A DNA stretch of 64,000 bases from Chitinophaga flava (GTDB lineage Bacteria > Bacteroidota > Bacteroidia > Chitinophagales > Chitinophagaceae). Position numbers and translations under genes: made by a program. Below are positions 7,258 to 16,426 of this stretch, one piece after another. Each line of letters starts with the position of its first letter. Position 1 is the stretch's first letter. Where the stretch lies: positions 1,240,001 to 1,304,000 of the forward strand of contig NZ_QFFJ01000001.1 of assembly GCF_003308995.1 (NCBI RefSeq), written 5' to 3'. The notes beneath the pieces were generated by a model that was given only the letters and a program-made list of their open reading frames with translations, was not told where the DNA came from and did no database searches.

Positions 7258-10200
7258 TTAAAAGTTGCAACTGAGTTTGGCACCATATGATCTTGTTCCT
7301 GGCAGTGTCCAGTGTCCTACGCCCTGGTAGCGCTGGCTGCCCAGACTCATGGTAATCTCGGGATCATAGCCATTTCCTGCTGCGGTCCAGGTATACAGGT
7401 TGTTACCGATCAGCGAGAAGGCAAGGCTGCTTAGGAAAGGAATACGGCGCATCACACTTCTGCCGAAGGCATAGGTGAGCGATACTTCTTTCAACTTCAC
7501 ATAAGTTGCGCTGTAGGTTTCATTTTCGTAGTACTTCCAGTATTTGTTGTCGTAATAATCTGGTGCTGCGATGATAATGTCGTTGGGTTTATAGTTGCCA
7601 TTGCCTTTGTCTACCACGCCTTCCATGATCATACCGTCATTACGCACGGTGCCGTTGGCATCGGTCCAGGTGAGGCCACCATGCGCAGCGTCTCTTCCTT
7701 GCAGGGTATTGGTAGTACGACCGTCCTGGATAAGGCTTTTGGCTACATAGGAGTAATAGGAACCACCCTGGCGCCAGTCGATCAGGAAATTCAGTGTCAG
7801 GTTTTTATAGCGGAAATTGTTATTAAAGCCAACCATAAAATCAGGGTTATAGTTGCCGATCTTCACCAATTCCGGATCTTGTTGTTGCAGGCCGTTGCTG
7901 TTCAGCAGGGCTTGTCCTGCATAAGGACCTTCTTTCACTTTCACCCAGCTTCTGCTATAGAAGTCGCCCATTTTGGTACCTTCCTTTATCAGGTATACGA
8001 TATTACTTCCATCGGTGCTACCCAGCATATAACTGGTCACAGCCGGGGTCAGTGAGATGACTTTGTTCTGGTTATGTGTAAAATTGACATCTGATTTCCA
8101 GGTGAATTTTCCTTTTACCGGAACGGTATTCAGGGCTATCTCCCAGCCGCTGTTCTGAATATTACCGGCGTTGATGAGCATGCTGCTGGCGCCGGAAGCA
8201 ATGGTGGTAGGCACCTGGATGATCTGGTTTCTGTTATTGGTTTTATACCAGGTAACATTCACGCCTAAACGATCTTGCAAAAAACCGGCTTCCAGACCAC
8301 CTTCATAAGAAGTGGCGATCTCTGGTTTCAGCATCCTGTTTCGCTGGCTGAAGCTGATGGTGGCCCGTTTTACGCTACCCCAGTCGGTATCGAATGGTAC
8401 GGTATTATACAGCTGGTAAGGATCTGTATCAGAACCCACCTGCGACCAGTTGGCCCTCAGTTTCAGATAAGAGAGCTGGCGCCAGCGGATATCCAGCATA
8501 TCAGACACTATAGCGCTTACAGATACAGATGGATAGAAGTAAGCATTGTTTGATTTGGGCAGTGTACTGCTCCAGTCGTTTCTAGCAGTGAGGTTCAGGA
8601 AGATATAATCCTTATAACTGATCTCACTCATCCCATAAATGCTGTTGATACGTTTGTGGGTTTTGGATTGTGTATTGATGATAGACCCAGCAGCTGCATT
8701 GGAAAGGTTGTAGACTTCCGGCAGGGTAAGGCTTCCGGCGGATTGCTGATTGGATTGCAGTTGCTGGTCCATTCTGTTTCCACCTACTGCAACGGAAAGT
8801 TTAAAGTCACTTTTCAATTCAGGTTTATAGGTGAGCAGGAAGTCACTGTTTTGTTCCTTGAACTGATTGTTTTCTAATACATAGGCGCCTTTGGGATTTC
8901 TTTTTGCACTGAATGGTCGTTTCTGATCTTCCGAAACGGCGTAGTAGTCCAGCCCTGTGCGCAGCATCAGGGTCAGGTCTTTCCGGAGGTCCAGCTGCAG
9001 CTGTACGTTTCCGGTGATACGGTTACGGTTGTAGCTATTGGTTTCCTCATATGCGATGAGGTAAGGATTATCGTCTGTGCTGTAGGGGTTATACTGTTGC
9101 AGGCCCTCCTTACCAGGCAACCAATAGTTGCGTAAAGCATGGATATCTACGTTGGGCGTCAGTTTATAGACCTGCGTGGTAACACTCTCCGTATAGGCAG
9201 AAGGACGGTTATCACTGGCGCTGTTGGTATAGGCGATATTACTGCTGATATGGATGGATTTGTTGAGATGATAGGTACCGGAGAAGGTCAGGTTATTGCG
9301 CTTCATATCGGTATTGGGGACTATACCCTGGTTCTGCATATTGGCATATGAAATTCTGAAGTTACCGGCATCTCCGCTTTTTGATACGGCGATGTTGTTG
9401 GTAAATGTCCGTCCGGTGCGGAAGAAGTCTTTGATGCGATTGGGATAGGATGTCCATTCCAGGGGAACCGGTTTACCGTTTTCATCCAGGGGGCTGTTCC
9501 ATTGTACCAGTTTACGGCCGGTATTGAGTTGAGGGCCCCAGGCTGATGTACTGAGCGTATTATTAGTGCCTATCCAGTCACCGCTGCCAAATTCGTTCTG
9601 GAAGTCAGGGAACATCCATGCTTTGTCGAACATGACAGTAGAATTGAAGCTGACACCCAGTCCTTTTTTTACAGCACTGGATTTGGTGGTGATGAGGATC
9701 ACGCCTGAACCGGCGCGGCTACCATAGAGCGCGGCAGCACTAGCACCTTTTAACACGGTGATGCTGGCGATATCATCTGCGCTGACATCACTGATAGGGC
9801 TGCCATAGTCGATGGTCTGTTTTCCGTCTACCGCCTGTGCGGGGTTCTGTATGGCAGGAGCTACGGGTACTCCGTCAATAACGTATAATGGCTGGTTGTC
9901 TTTGCTGATAGAGGATTGGCCGCGTATCGTTACCATCACACTTGAACCCGGATCGGAGCCGGTGCTGCGAATACTCACGCCTGGCACGCGCGCAGCCAGG
10001 CTGTTCATCACATTGGGCTGGGGTACATCATTCACATCTTTGGAAGATAGTTGTGCGATAGCATATCCCAGGTTACGTTCTGTTTTTTTGATGCCAAGGG
10101 CGGTCACCACCACTTCTCCCAAAGCTTTGGTAGAAGGCGGTGGTAATTCAGACCTGGCCGCAGGAGGAGCATCCTGTTTTTTAACGGGCAGGGCTACACT

Positions 10201-10509
10201 AAGAATAGCGTAATTATTAACGATGCGGCATTGTATAGCGACATCGGTAGCAAGCCAGCCGAGTGCTTCTTTAAGTGTGGCGGTGTTCTTGCGGACATGT
10301 ACGGTGTGTGACAGCAGCGCATTGACTTCTTCATCGAACGTTACCTGCAGTTGTTGCTGCGTTTTTATCTGCTGAATGAATTGTCTTACCGTCAGGGTAG
10401 TGCCGCTGAACTTCAGCATGCGGTCCTGCGAGGACTGCGCCAGTAGCCGGACACCGACGGACAAGAGAAAAAACAGCATCAGGATTCGATGCGATAACAA
10501 TGTTTTCAT
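7258..10509 (-). CDS. SusC/RagA-family TonB-dependent receptor with STN domain
   Basis: A 1083-residue outer-membrane channel. After a signal peptide (about 1-24) comes an STN signalling domain (about 30-105), a Pro-rich linker (108-128), and directly the SusC plug with GEVVVTALGIKKTERNLGYA, then the 22-strand barrel ending in SYGAKLSCNF with a terminal Phe. The CarboxypepD-regulatory domain usually found between STN and plug in Bacteroidota SusC proteins is absent. The STN domain should contact the FecR protein encoded just upstream and pass on substrate occupancy. It heads susD and two phosphatase genes. Confidence 0.92.
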   Translation of the reverse strand: MKTLLSHRILMLFFLLSVGVRLLAQSSQDRMLKFSGTTLTVRQFIQQIKTQQQLQVTFDEEVNALLSHTVHVRKNTATLKEALGWLATDVAIQCRIVNNYAILSVALPVKKQDAPPAARSELPPPSTKALGEVVVTALGIKKTERNLGYAIAQLSSKDVNDVPQPNVMNSLAARVPGVSIRSTGSDPGSSVMVTIRGQSSISKDNQPLYVIDGVPVAPAIQNPAQAVDGKQTIDYGSPISDVSADDIASITVLKGASAAALYGSRAGSGVILITTKSSAVKKGLGVSFNSTVMFDKAWMFPDFQNEFGSGDWIGTNNTLSTSAWGPQLNTGRKLVQWNSPLDENGKPVPLEWTSYPNRIKDFFRTGRTFTNNIAVSKSGDAGNFRISYANMQNQGIVPNTDMKRNNLTFSGTYHLNKSIHISSNIAYTNSASDNRPSAYTESVTTQVYKLTPNVDIHALRNYWLPGKEGLQQYNPYSTDDNPYLIAYEETNSYNRNRITGNVQLQLDLRKDLTLMLRTGLDYYAVSEDQKRPFSAKRNPKGAYVLENNQFKEQNSDFLLTYKPELKSDFKLSVAVGGNRMDQQLQSNQQSAGSLTLPEVYNLSNAAAGSIINTQSKTHKRINSIYGMSEISYKDYIFLNLTARNDWSSTLPKSNNAYFYPSVSVSAIVSDMLDIRWRQLSYLKLRANWSQVGSDTDPYQLYNTVPFDTDWGSVKRATISFSQRNRMLKPEIATSYEGGLEAGFLQDRLGVNVTWYKTNNRNQIIQVPTTIASGASSMLINAGNIQNSGWEIALNTVPVKGKFTWKSDVNFTHNQNKVISLTPAVTSYMLGSTDGSNIVYLIKEGTKMGDFYSRSWVKVKEGPYAGQALLNSNGLQQQDPELVKIGNYNPDFMVGFNNNFRYKNLTLNFLIDWRQGGSYYSYVAKSLIQDGRTTNTLQGRDAAHGGLTWTDANGTVRNDGMIMEGVVDKGNGNYKPNDIIIAAPDYYDNKYWKYYENETYSATYVKLKEVSLTYAFGRSVMRRIPFLSSLAFSLIGNNLYTWTAAGNGYDPEITMSLGSQRYQGVGHWTLPGTRSYGAKLSCNF

Positions 10510-10589
10510 TATTTTACAATTGATTAGGTGCAGGTGGTTTAAGCCTGCATTTCAGGTTACTTGGCTGATAAACCAGTCAGTTGCTATTT

Positions 10590-10615
10590 AAGCGCCCCGT
10601 TGCACCGGGGCGTTT
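10590..10615. terminator. GC-rich hairpin between fecR and susC, possible attenuator
   Basis: CGCCCCG at 10593-10599 pairs with 10606-10612, extended by two to three weaker pairs on each side. It lies 7 nt after the fecR stop on the minus strand. No good T-run follows in that direction, so partial termination, an mRNA end or an RNA-processing barrier is likelier than full termination. Confidence 0.45.
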
Positions 10616-10621
10616 AACTTT

Positions 10622-11632
10622 TTAGTAAATCACGATGGTATCTTTTTCCTGCCGGTACCGGAATCCGGCTGTCTGTGAGAGTATACCCATCACCGTTTGC
10701 AGCGGTAACTGTTTAAACTCAGCAGTAATACGCTTTTGCAGCAGTTCCTTTTTTTCTATCCTGATCTGTGTTTTATACCATTGCTGTAAGTCTGTGCAGA
10801 CGGTATTCAATTTTTCCTGATCGAAGGAGAGCTGGCCGGAAGTCCATGCTGTTACAACATTTGCTTCGATGGTGGTAAGATGGAAGCTACCGGCTTGTTT
10901 ATCGATGATAGCCTGCTGATTGGGTTGAAGATCGGTGAGTGGTTGGCCGTGGTTGTCCAACAGTCTTACTTTTCCGGAGAGAAGGCTTACAGTCAATGAT
11001 TGCCGGTCATCTACCTCAAAGGAAGTGCCCAGCACCTGTGTGGTATACTTGCCTGCAGTAACAAGGAATGGCCTTTCAGCGGCGGATGTTATATTAAAGA
11101 ATGCGCGGCCGGAGAGACGTATTTCGCGGACAGTCGTATTAAATGTTTTGACATAACTAATGGAAGAACCGGGAAAGATGGTTACCTGGGAGCCATCGGG
11201 TAATTGAAGCTGGTGAGGTGCACCCGGAGCAGCGGTAATGGTTTGCCATACCAGTGCTTTTTCCTTATGCTGAGGTTTGAAAAACCAACCACCTGCGGCG
11301 ATGATCAGCACCAGCAGTACTGCCGCTGCAGCCAGCTGCGGATACATTGTCCGACGTTTGGCTTCTATGCCTGCGAGGCGGCGGAATTGTTGCCAGTCGC
11401 TGTCCGTCGCCTTGTCTGACTTCAGATGGCTGGTATTATTCCATGCGGCTTCCATGCACGCCTGTACCACCTCAGGGGCTTTACAGCTGGCGATATAAGC
11501 CTCAATATCCGCCTTTGTAGCGGGATCAGAAATGTTACCTTCAAAGTAGCTGATCAGCAGGATGCTGTCTGGTTGAAAATCTGCCATAGTGATTGATTCA
11601 TCCATAAGGACGTCATTCAATGGCTGGTCCAA
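10622..11632 (-). CDS. FecR-family anti-sigma factor
   Basis: A 336-residue inner-membrane anti-sigma factor. A cytoplasmic N-terminal part (about 1-95) is followed by one membrane helix (AAAAVLLVLIIAAGGWFF), a periplasmic FecR domain (PGAPHQLQLPDGSQVTIFPG through VLGTSFEV) and a C-terminal DUF4974 domain (ITAEFKQLPLQTVMGILSQT). It would hold the sigma factor encoded upstream until the STN domain of the SusC downstream signals substrate. The N-terminal 15 residues contain two further Met codons, so the exact start is uncertain. The sigma gene ends 18 nt before it. Confidence 0.9.
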   Translation of the reverse strand: MDQPLNDVLMDESITMADFQPDSILLISYFEGNISDPATKADIEAYIASCKAPEVVQACMEAAWNNTSHLKSDKATDSDWQQFRRLAGIEAKRRTMYPQLAAAAVLLVLIIAAGGWFFKPQHKEKALVWQTITAAPGAPHQLQLPDGSQVTIFPGSSISYVKTFNTTVREIRLSGRAFFNITSAAERPFLVTAGKYTTQVLGTSFEVDDRQSLTVSLLSGKVRLLDNHGQPLTDLQPNQQAIIDKQAGSFHLTTIEANVVTAWTSGQLSFDQEKLNTVCTDLQQWYKTQIRIEKKELLQKRITAEFKQLPLQTVMGILSQTAGFRYRQEKDTIVIY

Positions 11633-11650
11633 CTATCGGGTAGGATGGAA

Positions 11651-12244
11651 TTAATATTCAGTTAACATTGGCATCAGCATGACGGCCGTCAACATGAGGA
11701 AATCGGCGTAGTCATGCAGTTCTCTTCTCATGAATTTCAGCGATGCTGCTATATGGTTCTGCACCGTAAATATGGAAACATTCAGCATTGCAGCTATTTC
11801 TGCATAGCTCATGCCGCGCTCCCGATTAAGGATAAACGCCTCCCGCCGGCGTGGCGGAAGTTTGTCAAGACACTCCCGGTAACGTACCAGCAGCTCCCGG
11901 TAGCTCACCGTTTCGGTGATATTTTCTGTTGCAGGAGCCTCTTCTTCCCTGGCACTGAGCGTCATCATGGTCTTTTTACGACGCAGCATGCTAACAGTTT
12001 CATGGCGCATCATGGTAAAAAGATAGCTGTTGAAATCATTCAGTGTAGCGATCCTTGTTTTCTGTTGCCATACCTTCAGCATTACATTCATGGCAAGTTC
12101 CTCGCTGATAACAGGATCATCGGTATAACTCATTGTATAGCGCTTCAGGCGCGGGAAATAATACTCGAAAAGCGGTTTGAAATTCAGATCATTTCCTGCC
12201 AGCCAGTCATGTAACAGTATCGGAATCAGCGTGGAGTCTTCCAT
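11651..12244 (-). CDS. ECF-type RNA polymerase sigma factor
   Basis: A 197-residue sigma-70 family protein. Region 2 is visible in LFEYYFPRLKRYTMSY, the SEELAMNVMLKVW helix and SYLFTMMRHETVSMLRRKK. Region 4 shows LDKLPPRRREAFILNRERG followed by the helix-turn-helix MSYAEIAAMLNVSIFTVQNHI. It is followed by fecR and a susC with an STN domain, the standard cell-surface signalling order in Bacteroidota. It probably directs the susC-susD-phosphatase transcript. The C-terminus is hydrophobic (FLMLTAVMLMPML), as seen in many sigma factors of this group. Confidence 0.92.
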   Translation of the reverse strand: MEDSTLIPILLHDWLAGNDLNFKPLFEYYFPRLKRYTMSYTDDPVISEELAMNVMLKVWQQKTRIATLNDFNSYLFTMMRHETVSMLRRKKTMMTLSAREEEAPATENITETVSYRELLVRYRECLDKLPPRRREAFILNRERGMSYAEIAAMLNVSIFTVQNHIAASLKFMRRELHDYADFLMLTAVMLMPMLTEY

Positions 12245-12270
12245 CAGGTAACTCAGTTTTTTGATGGAAG

Positions 12271-12278
12271 CAAAATTA
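12271..12278 (-). promoter_or_regulatory. Candidate -7 box of ECF sigma gene
   Basis: The reverse complement reads TAATTTTG, a full match to TAnnTTTG, 27 nt before the sigma gene start. No convincing -33 TTTG was found. Confidence 0.35.
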
Positions 12279-12358
12279 ACAGTGGAATATTAAGGGAGTA
12301 TTAACTTATGATACCGACCCTGATCTGGTCGTTCTTTTCTCTTATTAAATTTATCATT

Positions 12359-12622
12359 CTACATAACATTTACCTGCTTTCCCTGATGGTATGCTGAAAA
12401 CTTATGTGTTTCCGCCCAAATCACCACACAAGGCTCGCCATTGTTAGCACTAAACTTCACATCCAAACAATCCGTACCTAGTCCAGCCCCTTTGTCGTAA
12501 GGAACAATTTTAAGCTCTTCGCCGGAAGGCAACCAAAAAGTATCTCCTATCGGCTCGAAAATGACGAGCATACTTTTATCAAAATTATTAGATATCCTAA
12601 ATCCTTCCATTTTTCTATTCAA
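12359..12622 (-). CDS. Small hypothetical protein
   Basis: An 87-residue protein with no signal peptide or membrane helix. It contains a conserved-looking beta-rich pattern (FEPIGDTFWLPSGEELKIVPYD, then PCVVIWAETHKFSAYHQGK). The short regular strands and central acidic loop resemble small cytoplasmic proteins found scattered in Bacteroidota, but no family name can be given. It lies between the sigma gene and a methyltransferase gene with no operon link. An ATG at 12610, four codons in, is an alternative start. Confidence 0.65.
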   Translation of the reverse strand: MNRKMEGFRISNNFDKSMLVIFEPIGDTFWLPSGEELKIVPYDKGAGLGTDCLDVKFSANNGEPCVVIWAETHKFSAYHQGKQVNVM

Positions 12623-12762
12623 GTTAAAATTAACTTCCTCTAATATATCACACTTTTTCCGGTAATAACGCCAATGGATAAACGGTCACTGCAGAACAGC
12701 GCCTACTGTATGTATATACCGGTCCCTGATCCGGAAATCCGTATTAATTTTTTACTACTTGC

Positions 12763-13563
12763 CTACACAGTTCTGAAACTCAACTGGTACATACTGCCTT
12801 TTTCCAGTAGTTTAACTGCTACCTCCTGCATATCCGGCGGCACCAGGGCTATGGGTGCTACAGCTCTTGCTTCATCTGCATCTCCGCTGCTGAAATAACT
12901 TTTGACAAAAGGAATTTTCCTGTATTGTTTCCTGATATGTTCGGCTGTTTCGTCGATGATGACAATACGACTACCGGGCCTGGCTACACGAATCATTTCC
13001 GCTATAGCCCGTTCCCGGTTGTTGAAGAAGTTGATACCGCCTACGTGAAATACACAATCGAAAGTATGGTCCCTGAAGGGAAGATATTCTGCATTGCCTC
13101 TGAAAAGCTGCATGGACCGGTTCCATTTAGCCATATTACGGCTGGCCTGCCGCAACATGCCACTGGAAATATCGAGTCCGTAATACTCGGCAAACTCCGG
13201 CAACACCCTGATGTTCCAGCCGGTACCCACAGAAGTCTCCAGTACCTTGTACCCTGGCTCTATCTCCACATCTGCCATCCATTCACTGCGAAGACGATGT
13301 AAGTCGATGAAGAAGGAAACAAGCCGCTCTGTAATATCATTGAAAGGACTGATACGATCGTAAAGGCGCTGGTATTTTTTATTCAGGCCATCTACCTTTT
13401 CGAGTGCAAGAAAGTCAGGAATCCCTTCGACTACCGGAATGATATTACCGGATACATCTTCCAGGTTGTGCGTCTCCGTTATATGCAATGGCTGATGATT
13501 ATAGGGATTGATCAGCATGGTTGTTAATTCCGGGATCTTCATGGGTTCCATTTTTTTCTGCAA
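12763..13563 (-). CDS. Class I SAM-dependent methyltransferase
   Basis: A 266-residue cytoplasmic methyltransferase with a short N-terminal extension and a Methyltransf_11-type Rossmann domain. Motif I is YKVLETSVGTGWN (about 118-130), followed by YGLDISSGML, the Asp-containing HTFDCVFHVGGINFF, and motif post-I RVARPGSRIVIIDE. The N-terminal INPYNHQPL segment looks like a Trm112-type platform that has lost its zinc cysteines. The substrate cannot be read from the sequence; UbiE-like small-molecule methyltransferases look most similar. Three Met codons lie within the first eight residues, so the start may be up to 21 nt further in. Confidence 0.85.
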   Translation of the reverse strand: MQKKMEPMKIPELTTMLINPYNHQPLHITETHNLEDVSGNIIPVVEGIPDFLALEKVDGLNKKYQRLYDRISPFNDITERLVSFFIDLHRLRSEWMADVEIEPGYKVLETSVGTGWNIRVLPEFAEYYGLDISSGMLRQASRNMAKWNRSMQLFRGNAEYLPFRDHTFDCVFHVGGINFFNNRERAIAEMIRVARPGSRIVIIDETAEHIRKQYRKIPFVKSYFSSGDADEARAVAPIALVPPDMQEVAVKLLEKGSMYQLSFRTV

Positions 13564-14002
13564 AAAAATACGATCAGCAGTTGTAAAAAACAGGACCTGT
13601 GCTCAAAGCCGCTGTATTGTCGGTAAAAGCCGGTTTTTTGCCGGCAGGAAAGTCCCCATTCTATTCCAGGATCTATAACGGGGCCCCCTCAACGTAATTA
13701 TCTTTAAAGTCTTGATGATAGCGGCTCCGGCTCTCCTCAAAAGAAAAGTCAAATAATAAACGTACCTTCATGATAAATTTAATGACATATAAATTTCCGC
13801 TATCTGGCCGGAAATCAAACATTGGTTTTACTTTATGTGTTAAATTAGATAGACGAACAATGTACCATCAGGATGGCAGACGAGCCGGCTGTACTTTGGA
13901 AGAATGCTATTGTCATGCACCCTACATACTGTTTTAGGTTTTTGTATTAAAGGATATTTACGCGAATCAGTATCTATCTCAGGATTAAAATATTTTTTTT
14001 CA
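13564..14002. other. Divergent intergenic region
   Basis: This holds the promoters of the methyltransferase (leftward) and the TolC operon (rightward). A frame open from 13904 would extend the TolC-like protein, but the 33 added residues do not look like a signal peptide, so it is taken as non-coding. A small GCCGG/CCGGC hairpin lies near 13630. No RNA gene was seen. Confidence 0.5.
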
Positions 14003-15409
14003 ATGAAGAGTAAGCTGTCTTTCCTGCTCCTTTCACTTATATTCTACAATTATAGTAACGCCCAAACGGCCCCTGGCTTTAAAGAGTTGCTGGATAGCGC
14101 TATGGTACGGGATGCTGATCTCAGAACCCAACTTACCAAAAACAAACTGACCAGTCTTGATCAACACAAACTGAAAGATGTTTATCTCCCTACCCTGGAA
14201 GTAAGTGGTATGGCTGGTTATATGAATGCTACCGCGCATATTATCTCTCCTGAATTAAACCTGCAACCTTTTCTGAATATTCCGGAAGGGAAATACAACA
14301 ATAACATCAATGTATCCGGATTTTCAGGGCTTGCTAAAGCGGATGCCAAGATGCTGCTGTATTCCGGCGGAAAAGTAAAGTACCTGGGCAAGGCACTTGA
14401 AGAAAAAAAACAATCGGAAAATATTTTACTGGAGAAAACTGCGGATGAGGTAGTGGCAGTTGTTTCCAGAGCCTACGATCAGCTGGCACTGATACATCAA
14501 TCGAAGAAGGTGCTGGACGAAGGCAAAAGAAGACTGGACGCCAACCGTAAAACAGCTGATAAAGCATTGGGATACGGACTGATCACTCCTTATGACCATA
14601 AAAAAATAGAGCTGGCACAGGCTACCCTCGATGCCAAAGTAGCAGAATATGAAGGCAAAAAGGAATTGTTGCTCACTCAACTGGAAGTCTTAACCGGCAT
14701 CAGCAAGGAAAGGCTTCGTCTTATAGAACCGGTGCTGGTAGCGGTCACTCCTACTGTTCCACAAAAAACAATTGAAGAGCGGGCGGAAGTCCGTGCATTG
14801 AACCATGGTATCAATGCCACCACCTATAAAATTAAAGCCGAACAAACCTGGTGGATTCCCAAAGTACAGTTGATGGCCTCTGGCTACTACCTCGGTCTTT
14901 ACGGCGCCAGGGTTAAGTCGTCAGACAATATCATACCGCCTATTCCGGCCATTAATTACCCCGGCCGGAAACTGGACTGGAGGCCCACCAACCTGAATAT
15001 TTTCCCTGTTTTTATGGGCGGTATTGGATTTAAGTGGGAGATTTTTGATGGCAGAGAAGGAAAACATGCCATAGAAACAGCACGCATCGACAGAGAACTG
15101 TTGCAAAACCAGCAATACGATGCGTTGCGCAAACTCACCTTAAACCAGGCTAACAATCAATCCAATTACGATATAGCCAATGCACAAATAGCCTTAAAGA
15201 GAAAACAGAAGGAAATGGCGGGTGATGCACTGGTACAGGCTGAAAAGGAGTTCAGGTATGGCATGAGTAAATCCACCCAGCTGATAGAGGCGGAAAATGA
15301 TCTTGAAGCGGCAGAACTGGATTATCAGAATGCTATTTTCAATCAGCGTAGAGCGGCCATAGAATTAATGCGGTCTACCCAGGAACTGGATATCAGCAGG
15401 CTGTATTAA
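14003..15409 (+). CDS. TolC-family outer-membrane efflux protein
   Basis: A 468-residue outer-membrane factor starting at ATG 14003 (MKSKLSFLLLSLIFYNYSNAQ, a good Sec signal). An upstream in-frame ATG at 13904 would bury that signal and is rejected. The body shows the two long coiled-coil repeats of TolC proteins, for example LALIHQSKKVLDEGKRRLDA and, near the C-terminus, QAEKEFRYGMSKSTQLIEAENDL. It forms the exit duct for the HlyD-like adaptor and ABC-2 permease encoded next, so the three genes should build one envelope-spanning exporter. The gap to the next gene is 54 nt. Confidence 0.9.
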   Translation: MKSKLSFLLLSLIFYNYSNAQTAPGFKELLDSAMVRDADLRTQLTKNKLTSLDQHKLKDVYLPTLEVSGMAGYMNATAHIISPELNLQPFLNIPEGKYNNNINVSGFSGLAKADAKMLLYSGGKVKYLGKALEEKKQSENILLEKTADEVVAVVSRAYDQLALIHQSKKVLDEGKRRLDANRKTADKALGYGLITPYDHKKIELAQATLDAKVAEYEGKKELLLTQLEVLTGISKERLRLIEPVLVAVTPTVPQKTIEERAEVRALNHGINATTYKIKAEQTWWIPKVQLMASGYYLGLYGARVKSSDNIIPPIPAINYPGRKLDWRPTNLNIFPVFMGGIGFKWEIFDGREGKHAIETARIDRELLQNQQYDALRKLTLNQANNQSNYDIANAQIALKRKQKEMAGDALVQAEKEFRYGMSKSTQLIEAENDLEAAELDYQNAIFNQRRAAIELMRSTQELDISRLY

Positions 15410-15463
15410 CTTTTACCCCTTGCTAACACCCAAACAACAATTACTAAAATTAATGACTATACA

Positions 15464-16420
15464 ATGAGAATAACTACCTGCATATTTTTATTCAGTTTAC
15501 TGGCACTAACGAGCTGTGGCCCCCGGAAACGAGGTGCAGACAATTTCGAGGGAAAAGCAAAAAAGGATGTCATCTCCTTTGCCCCGAAGGTCACTGGCAG
15601 AATACTGAAAATTTATGTAGCGGAGGGCCAGACCGTAAAGAAAGGTGATACCCTTGCTTTACTGGATGTACCGGAAGTTTCAGCTAAGATAGCACAAGCA
15701 CAGGGAGCTGTCAATGCCGCCACTGCGCAGGAGCAGATGGCACGCCGTGGCGCCACCGCCGACCAGCTGAAACAACTTCAGGCCAAGTATAAAGGACTCA
15801 AAGAACAATATGAATTTGCACAGAAATCATATAACAGAGCCTCCAATATGTTTAACGACAGTCTGATGTCACCACAGGCTTTTGATGAAATATATGCCAA
15901 GCTGCAGGGCGCCAAAGCACAATATGATGCAGTAGTAGCTGAGCTGGATGATGTTAAAAAAGGTACCCGCATCGAAAAGGTAGAAATGGCCGCAGGACAG
16001 GCATCTCAAGCCAAAGGCGCTTTACAGGAAGCCAATGTTGCCTATTCAGAGCGGTATATCATCGCCACCAATGACATGGACGTAGAAACCATCAGCCTCA
16101 ACCCGGGAGAACTGGCTACTGCCGGCTTTGCACTGTTTAACGGATATATTCCGGGAAGTACCTATTTCCGTTTTACCGTACCGGAAAGCAAGATTGCTAA
16201 ATATAAAAAAGAGCAGGTTGTAAAACTGCAGGTTGTATATAACCAGGAAGAACTGGATGGAAACATTGTATCCATCAAACAACTGACCCGCTACGCGGAT
16301 ATTACCACCGCGTATCCTGACTATCAGCTGCAGGAGGCCGTTTACGAGATCAAAGTGCGGCCCAGGGATGCGGATAAAACAAAAGATATACTGGTAAATG
16401 CGAATGTTATTCTGAAATAA
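15464..16420 (+). CDS. HlyD-family membrane fusion lipoprotein
   Basis: A 318-residue periplasmic adaptor anchored as a lipoprotein (lipobox LTSC, Cys18). The lipoyl-like half is seen in ISFAPKVTGRILKIYVAEGQTVKKGD. A coiled-coil hairpin rich in Ala, Gln and Lys follows (about 80-180), and then a beta-barrel part near YFRFTVPESKIAKYKKEQVV. Most ABC-linked HlyD proteins carry an N-terminal membrane helix; here lipid anchoring is used, as in RND adaptors. It ends 6 nt before the permease gene. It should bridge the permease to the TolC-like protein. Confidence 0.9.
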   Translation: MRITTCIFLFSLLALTSCGPRKRGADNFEGKAKKDVISFAPKVTGRILKIYVAEGQTVKKGDTLALLDVPEVSAKIAQAQGAVNAATAQEQMARRGATADQLKQLQAKYKGLKEQYEFAQKSYNRASNMFNDSLMSPQAFDEIYAKLQGAKAQYDAVVAELDDVKKGTRIEKVEMAAGQASQAKGALQEANVAYSERYIIATNDMDVETISLNPGELATAGFALFNGYIPGSTYFRFTVPESKIAKYKKEQVVKLQVVYNQEELDGNIVSIKQLTRYADITTAYPDYQLQEAVYEIKVRPRDADKTKDILVNANVILK

Positions 16421-16426
16421 TCAGAC

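Noticed and set aside
13904..14002. N-terminal extension of the TolC-like protein
   Set aside because: A proper signal peptide begins at 14003; the extension would place it internally.
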